From NCBI GenBank assembly GCA_040755295.1, contig JBFMBK010000005.1:1-64000 (forward strand): a DNA stretch of 64,000 nucleotides, in the 5' to 3' direction. This document shows positions 61,260 through 64,000 of the stretch, piece after piece (positions within the stretch are counted from its first letter, which is position 1; every line of letters starts with the position of its first letter). The stretch comes from Bacillota bacterium. GTDB lineage: Bacteria; Bacillota; Desulfotomaculia; Desulfotomaculales; Ammonificaceae. The notes beneath the pieces are model-generated. The model did not search any database and was not told the origin of the DNA. It was given only the letters and a program-made list of their open reading frames with translations. The translations under genes and the position numbers were made by a program.

Positions 61260-63438
61260 AGCTTGTTTGATACTCTCGGGCCACCCAGCTTTGGTACGGG
61301 GGAGCACAGGTCAAGGTATCTGTAAGATGCTGCTCAACCCCGGCCCATCCACCGAGTTTTTCAATAGCCTGAGCAGCGGCTCTTAGCTTCTCATGGACAG
61401 GAATCCCATCGTTCCAGTCTTTTCGCAGGTTCCAGACGGCCAGACGAGCCAGGTGCCCGTAAGCAATGCAGCGTATATCGCCGCGCGTCGGTTTGAGATT
61501 CCCAGCCCGTAATTGTTCCAAGTCGTTCTTAACAAGTTTCGCAATATCTTCGGGCTTGGAAACAATCAAATATCCGGGTATAGAACCCGTTGAACGGCAA
61601 ACAAAAACGGTGTCGACTATGGATGAGCCTGTGCCATTGATATGGATAGAGGCGCCCATCTCCGAAGGGCATGGTATCGAGGCGGAGCAAGTCAGTTTCG
61701 CATCAAGAACAGCGGCTACCACAGGTAAATACGCGTCTATCGTATTGTGATGGTATGTGAATACAAACGGCGCTCCCGGCTTCAGGGCGTGCGCCATGTT
61801 GATAAAGACGGCGGCCAATCCTTCAGTAAAGTTAATCAGTCCTCGCTCCATAGTATCGTTGCCGGTGAGTTCATTCTCGTCCCTTGTTGAATGCTTGGCA
61901 AGAAAGCCGTTGCGGTCAATCGCCAACCTGCGCAGCCAAATATAACAAAAATCCATTAACTCAGCGTATTGGACGTTGGCAAAGTACGGCGGATCGGTGA
62001 AAACCGCATCGAGGGAGGCATGAGGTAGTTTGCAGAGGGTAGAACTGCCGCAGTACAGTTCAACGCTTCGCTTTTCCAATAGGTTGGGAGCCTGTCGTTG
62101 TTGCCCGATCCACTCTTCATCGATTAAAACCTGTATTTTGCGCCTGCCTTGATGTCGGATTTCGAAGGGTTTTTCACAGTAAGCTTTGGCGCGCGCATAC
62201 TTTTCGATAATATTTAACCAGCCTCCGCTGCCTACATTTAAGCCTCTGCCGTTGGTAATGCCGAGGATATTGGATTCGCATTGTACCAGACCGACCGGAA
62301 AACCATGCACAGAGAAGACATCCAACGACTTAAGGGCCATAGTATCGTAGCGGCAAAGCATGTTTTGGTACCTGATCAAATCCGAAAGGTTTGTCGCCAG
62401 CGCATTTTGAATCCTTTCGTCAGAACATTTCGCAATGGTCCCGCAGCTTAACTCAAGACCCAGCAACTGGCGTTCGTTAAACATTTCGCGGTAGAACCGG
62501 TAACCCCACCGGTGAAGGCGGTCGGTTTCATCGCCTGGGGGGATCTCATCGCCGGGCGTATGCCGAGGCTGCAGAGCAATTAAATCCGCAGATGCGGACA
62601 TATACTTTGTCAAATCTTCAGCATCGGGTTTCTTGAAGAACCGTCCTTGATGGTCCGGCTTACAGACAGGACAGTGATATTCAATCGCAATCATGCGGTG
62701 TCGGGGTGCGCCTTTTAAAGCGTCCGGGTACGAGTTGGTCCTGCCGCAGCTTGGACAGGCGCAGCGGTTGCGGATCGCAGGCCCATTAAGCTTTAAGGCT
62801 ATCCCGCAACTTTCGCATACCCCGGGATTTTTTCGGTCCTCAATTTCATTCAACTCACCGCATACGCCGCAGATTAACACATTTTTCGGGTGACGTGTGT
62901 CGGCGGCAAGCAGGTAGCCGGGAAACAGATCGAAGGTCGAGCCACATTTGCTGCAACTGTGTGTTTTTACCCAGATGAAATACTTGACATGTGCGTTGGC
63001 AGATCCGCACTTTAAGCATCTGGTCCGGTAATAAGAGCCTACTTCACCTTCTAAATAGTTCAGTAAATGGGAGGCGGCTTTGCGGTAAGCCTGGAGGTCA
63101 AGGTGGTCGATTTCCTGGCGTACGATCCAGTAGGCCATCGGATTAATGTCGCATCCTACTATGTCGCATCCGATACGATTGGCTTCTATGAGAGGTGTTC
63201 CGCCGCCCATAAAAGGATCGGCTATTCTGATTCCCTTTAGGTTATGGGCTTGATAAAACATCTCTCTCAGGTTGCCTTGGCTGAACTCGGACAGCAGAAG
63301 CCCCCGGAACAAAGTGCCGGGACGTCTGGCGAACCATTTGTGAACGGCGATAATCGGCCGGTAATTTTGTTGGATTTGTTTTTCACGGAGGGCTAGGTCT
63401 GCAATAAAAGGAACGTCGAAGTTTTTCTCTATCATCAT
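61228..63438 (-). CDS. Zinc-ribbon DNA methyltransferase (alpha-like order)
   Basis: 736 residues. N-terminal YRPIIAVHKWFARRPGTLFRGLLLSEF is typical of the COG1743/DUF1156-like methylases; SAM motif IADPFMGGGTPLIEA (72-86) with GCDINP; catalytic DPPYFANVQYAELMDF (482-497). Between them are several CxxC pairs (141-144, 162-165, 190-193, 208-211, 227-231, 256-259), likely zinc ribbons. Modifies adenine N6 or cytosine N4. ATG at 63438 after GGGGGATTATG. Partner nuclease overlaps its end. Two-gene R-M unit. Confidence 0.88.
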   Translation of the reverse strand: MMIEKNFDVPFIADLALREKQIQQNYRPIIAVHKWFARRPGTLFRGLLLSEFSQGNLREMFYQAHNLKGIRIADPFMGGGTPLIEANRIGCDIVGCDINPMAYWIVRQEIDHLDLQAYRKAASHLLNYLEGEVGSYYRTRCLKCGSANAHVKYFIWVKTHSCSKCGSTFDLFPGYLLAADTRHPKNVLICGVCGELNEIEDRKNPGVCESCGIALKLNGPAIRNRCACPSCGRTNSYPDALKGAPRHRMIAIEYHCPVCKPDHQGRFFKKPDAEDLTKYMSASADLIALQPRHTPGDEIPPGDETDRLHRWGYRFYREMFNERQLLGLELSCGTIAKCSDERIQNALATNLSDLIRYQNMLCRYDTMALKSLDVFSVHGFPVGLVQCESNILGITNGRGLNVGSGGWLNIIEKYARAKAYCEKPFEIRHQGRRKIQVLIDEEWIGQQRQAPNLLEKRSVELYCGSSTLCKLPHASLDAVFTDPPYFANVQYAELMDFCYIWLRRLAIDRNGFLAKHSTRDENELTGNDTMERGLINFTEGLAAVFINMAHALKPGAPFVFTYHHNTIDAYLPVVAAVLDAKLTCSASIPCPSEMGASIHINGTGSSIVDTVFVCRSTGSIPGYLIVSKPEDIAKLVKNDLEQLRAGNLKPTRGDIRCIAYGHLARLAVWNLRKDWNDGIPVHEKLRAAAQAIEKLGGWAGVEQHLTDTLTCAPPYQSWVAREYQTSYGDKTDEILF

Positions 63439-63746
63439 AATCCCCCGAAATCATCACATATTAAATATCTTCTACTTTGGTCGCGGTAATCCTCTCATAA
63501 CCATAAATCCCTGGTAAACCTGAGTTTACCAAGGCATATATTCCGGGTTATTCCGAGAGCGCCCTCCTTAGATTAATCGGCTTCAGGTGGAGAAGAGATT
63601 TCCAGACGCCTGTTTAAGAAATAGACATGGCTTTGACACGAAAAACGTTTTTCCGGTTTCCGGTTGACCCTGCCGCGGAATTAGGAATAGTATATATTTA
63701 GTTACTTATATATATAATTACATAAAAACCGGGGAGGCGAAAGGCC
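63439..63746. other. Divergent intergenic region
   Basis: No gene. GGTAAACCTGAGTTTACC (63511-63528) is an 18-bp perfect palindrome upstream of the methylase and may bind a controller. AT-rich TATATATTTAGTTACTTATA near 63690-63720 probably holds a promoter for the last gene. Confidence 0.5.
63511..63528. promoter_or_regulatory. 18-bp perfect palindrome upstream of the R-M methylase
   Basis: GGTAAACCT/GAGTTTACC is nearly dyad-symmetric (GGTAAAC-CTGA-GTTTACC), 73 bp before the methylase ATG. It could be an operator; no controller protein gene is seen. Confidence 0.4.
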
Positions 63747-63764
63747 ATATACTCGAGGAAATGG

Positions 63765-64000
63765 TTGAAGATTGCGGGGATTGTTCTGGGCTGTACGGCG
63801 GTTGATCTCATCGGCCACCGTTTAGGGCCCGCGTTTCACTACAACGCGCCGCCGAGCGTCTTCATCGAAAAAGGACTGTTCATACCGGCGGTTGTCGTCC
63901 TCTTTATCGTCACTTACGGGGCGGCGGCGGCTGTTTTTGCCGCGATCCAAAAGGAACTGCCCGGGGCAAGGCTTTCCAAGGGCTTCCGCTACGGGATTTC
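63765..64000 (+). CDS. Partial membrane protein, cut by the window end
   Basis: At least 78 residues, open to the end. Start unclear: TTG at 63765 or, nearer to the SD GGGGAGG (63731-63737), an ATA at 63747 in the same frame. Sequence reads KIAGIVLGCTAVDLIGHRLGP, a polar loop, FIPAVVVLFIVTYGAAAAVFAAI, then ELPGARLSKGFRYGI, resembling the layout of 49812-50261. Function unknown. Confidence 0.55.
   Translation, partial: MKIAGIVLGCTAVDLIGHRLGPAFHYNAPPSVFIEKGLFIPAVVVLFIVTYGAAAAVFAAIQKELPGARLSKGFRYGI

Noticed and set aside
63748-63810. CGDC-containing frame near the window end ending in TGA (possible Sec)
   Set aside because: Only about 20 codons and overlapped by a better membrane-protein frame; no Sec-type context.

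Overview
The window looks like a chromosome segment of a GC-rich, spore-forming, strictly anaerobic Gram-positive bacterium of the class Clostridia (Peptococcaceae / Desulfotomaculum-Pelotomaculum type; inferred from gene content and order, not from a search). Pointers are spoIIGA-sigE, a SpoVD-type PBP and a DUF3231 protein (sporulation), the low-GC Gram-positive order rpsP-khpA-ylqD-rimM-trmD-rplS-lepB-rbgA-rnhB, rubrerythrin, a selenocysteine tRNA, a 15-haem c-type cytochrome, and strong SD sites with many TTG/GTG starts.

Layout. 1-7.6 kb: an ABC-2 exporter pair, an unusual tRNA on the minus strand, queA, L-lactate dehydrogenase, rubrerythrin, a small hypothetical gene and rarA. 7.8-14.7 kb: tRNA-Sec behind a perfect consensus promoter, an AT-rich membrane-protein gene, a DUF3231 gene, comM, a candidate three-way-junction RNA, a 35-residue membrane peptide and a LiaF-like gene. 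14.9-22.6 kb (minus strand): yraN, rnhB, rbgA, lepB, rplS, trmD, rimM, ylqD, khpA, rpsP, ffh. 22.9-24.9 kb: a class III aminotransferase and a phosphoesterase. 25.1-48.7 kb: the division and cell wall (dcw) cluster mraZ-rsmH-ftsL-spoVD-murE-murF-mraY-murD-ftsW-murG-murC-murB-murA-ftsQ-DUF881-DUF881-sbp-ftsZ, then spoIIGA-sigE. No ftsA lies in the cluster, and sigG does not follow sigE. 48.7-64 kb: an accessory, partly decaying region with an AAA ATPase, a quinone-reductase-like flavoprotein, a methyltransferase, two broken genes, an ISLre2-type insertion sequence, padR with a broken MFS exporter, the multihaem cytochrome, and a restriction-modification pair.

The most striking feature is the tRNA at complement(1614..1707). 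It has the body of a selenocysteine tRNA (8-bp acceptor stem, 4-nt D loop, 7-bp variable arm, 94 nt), but its anticodon is GCA (Cys) and its discriminator base is U73 (a CysRS identity base). A normal tRNA-Sec (UCA, G73) of the same length lies about 6.2 kb away. This suggests a selC-derived tRNA recoded to cysteine.

The second striking feature is the intergenic DNA. It is filled with (i) a palindromic MITE-like family ending in CCAGCACTCA/TGAGTGCTGG, (ii) an interspersed repeat of about 150 bp, (iii) EcoRI-site-centred hairpins, and (iv) many unrelated degenerate tandem tracts with a period of about 7 bp. These sit between housekeeping genes, including inside the dcw cluster.
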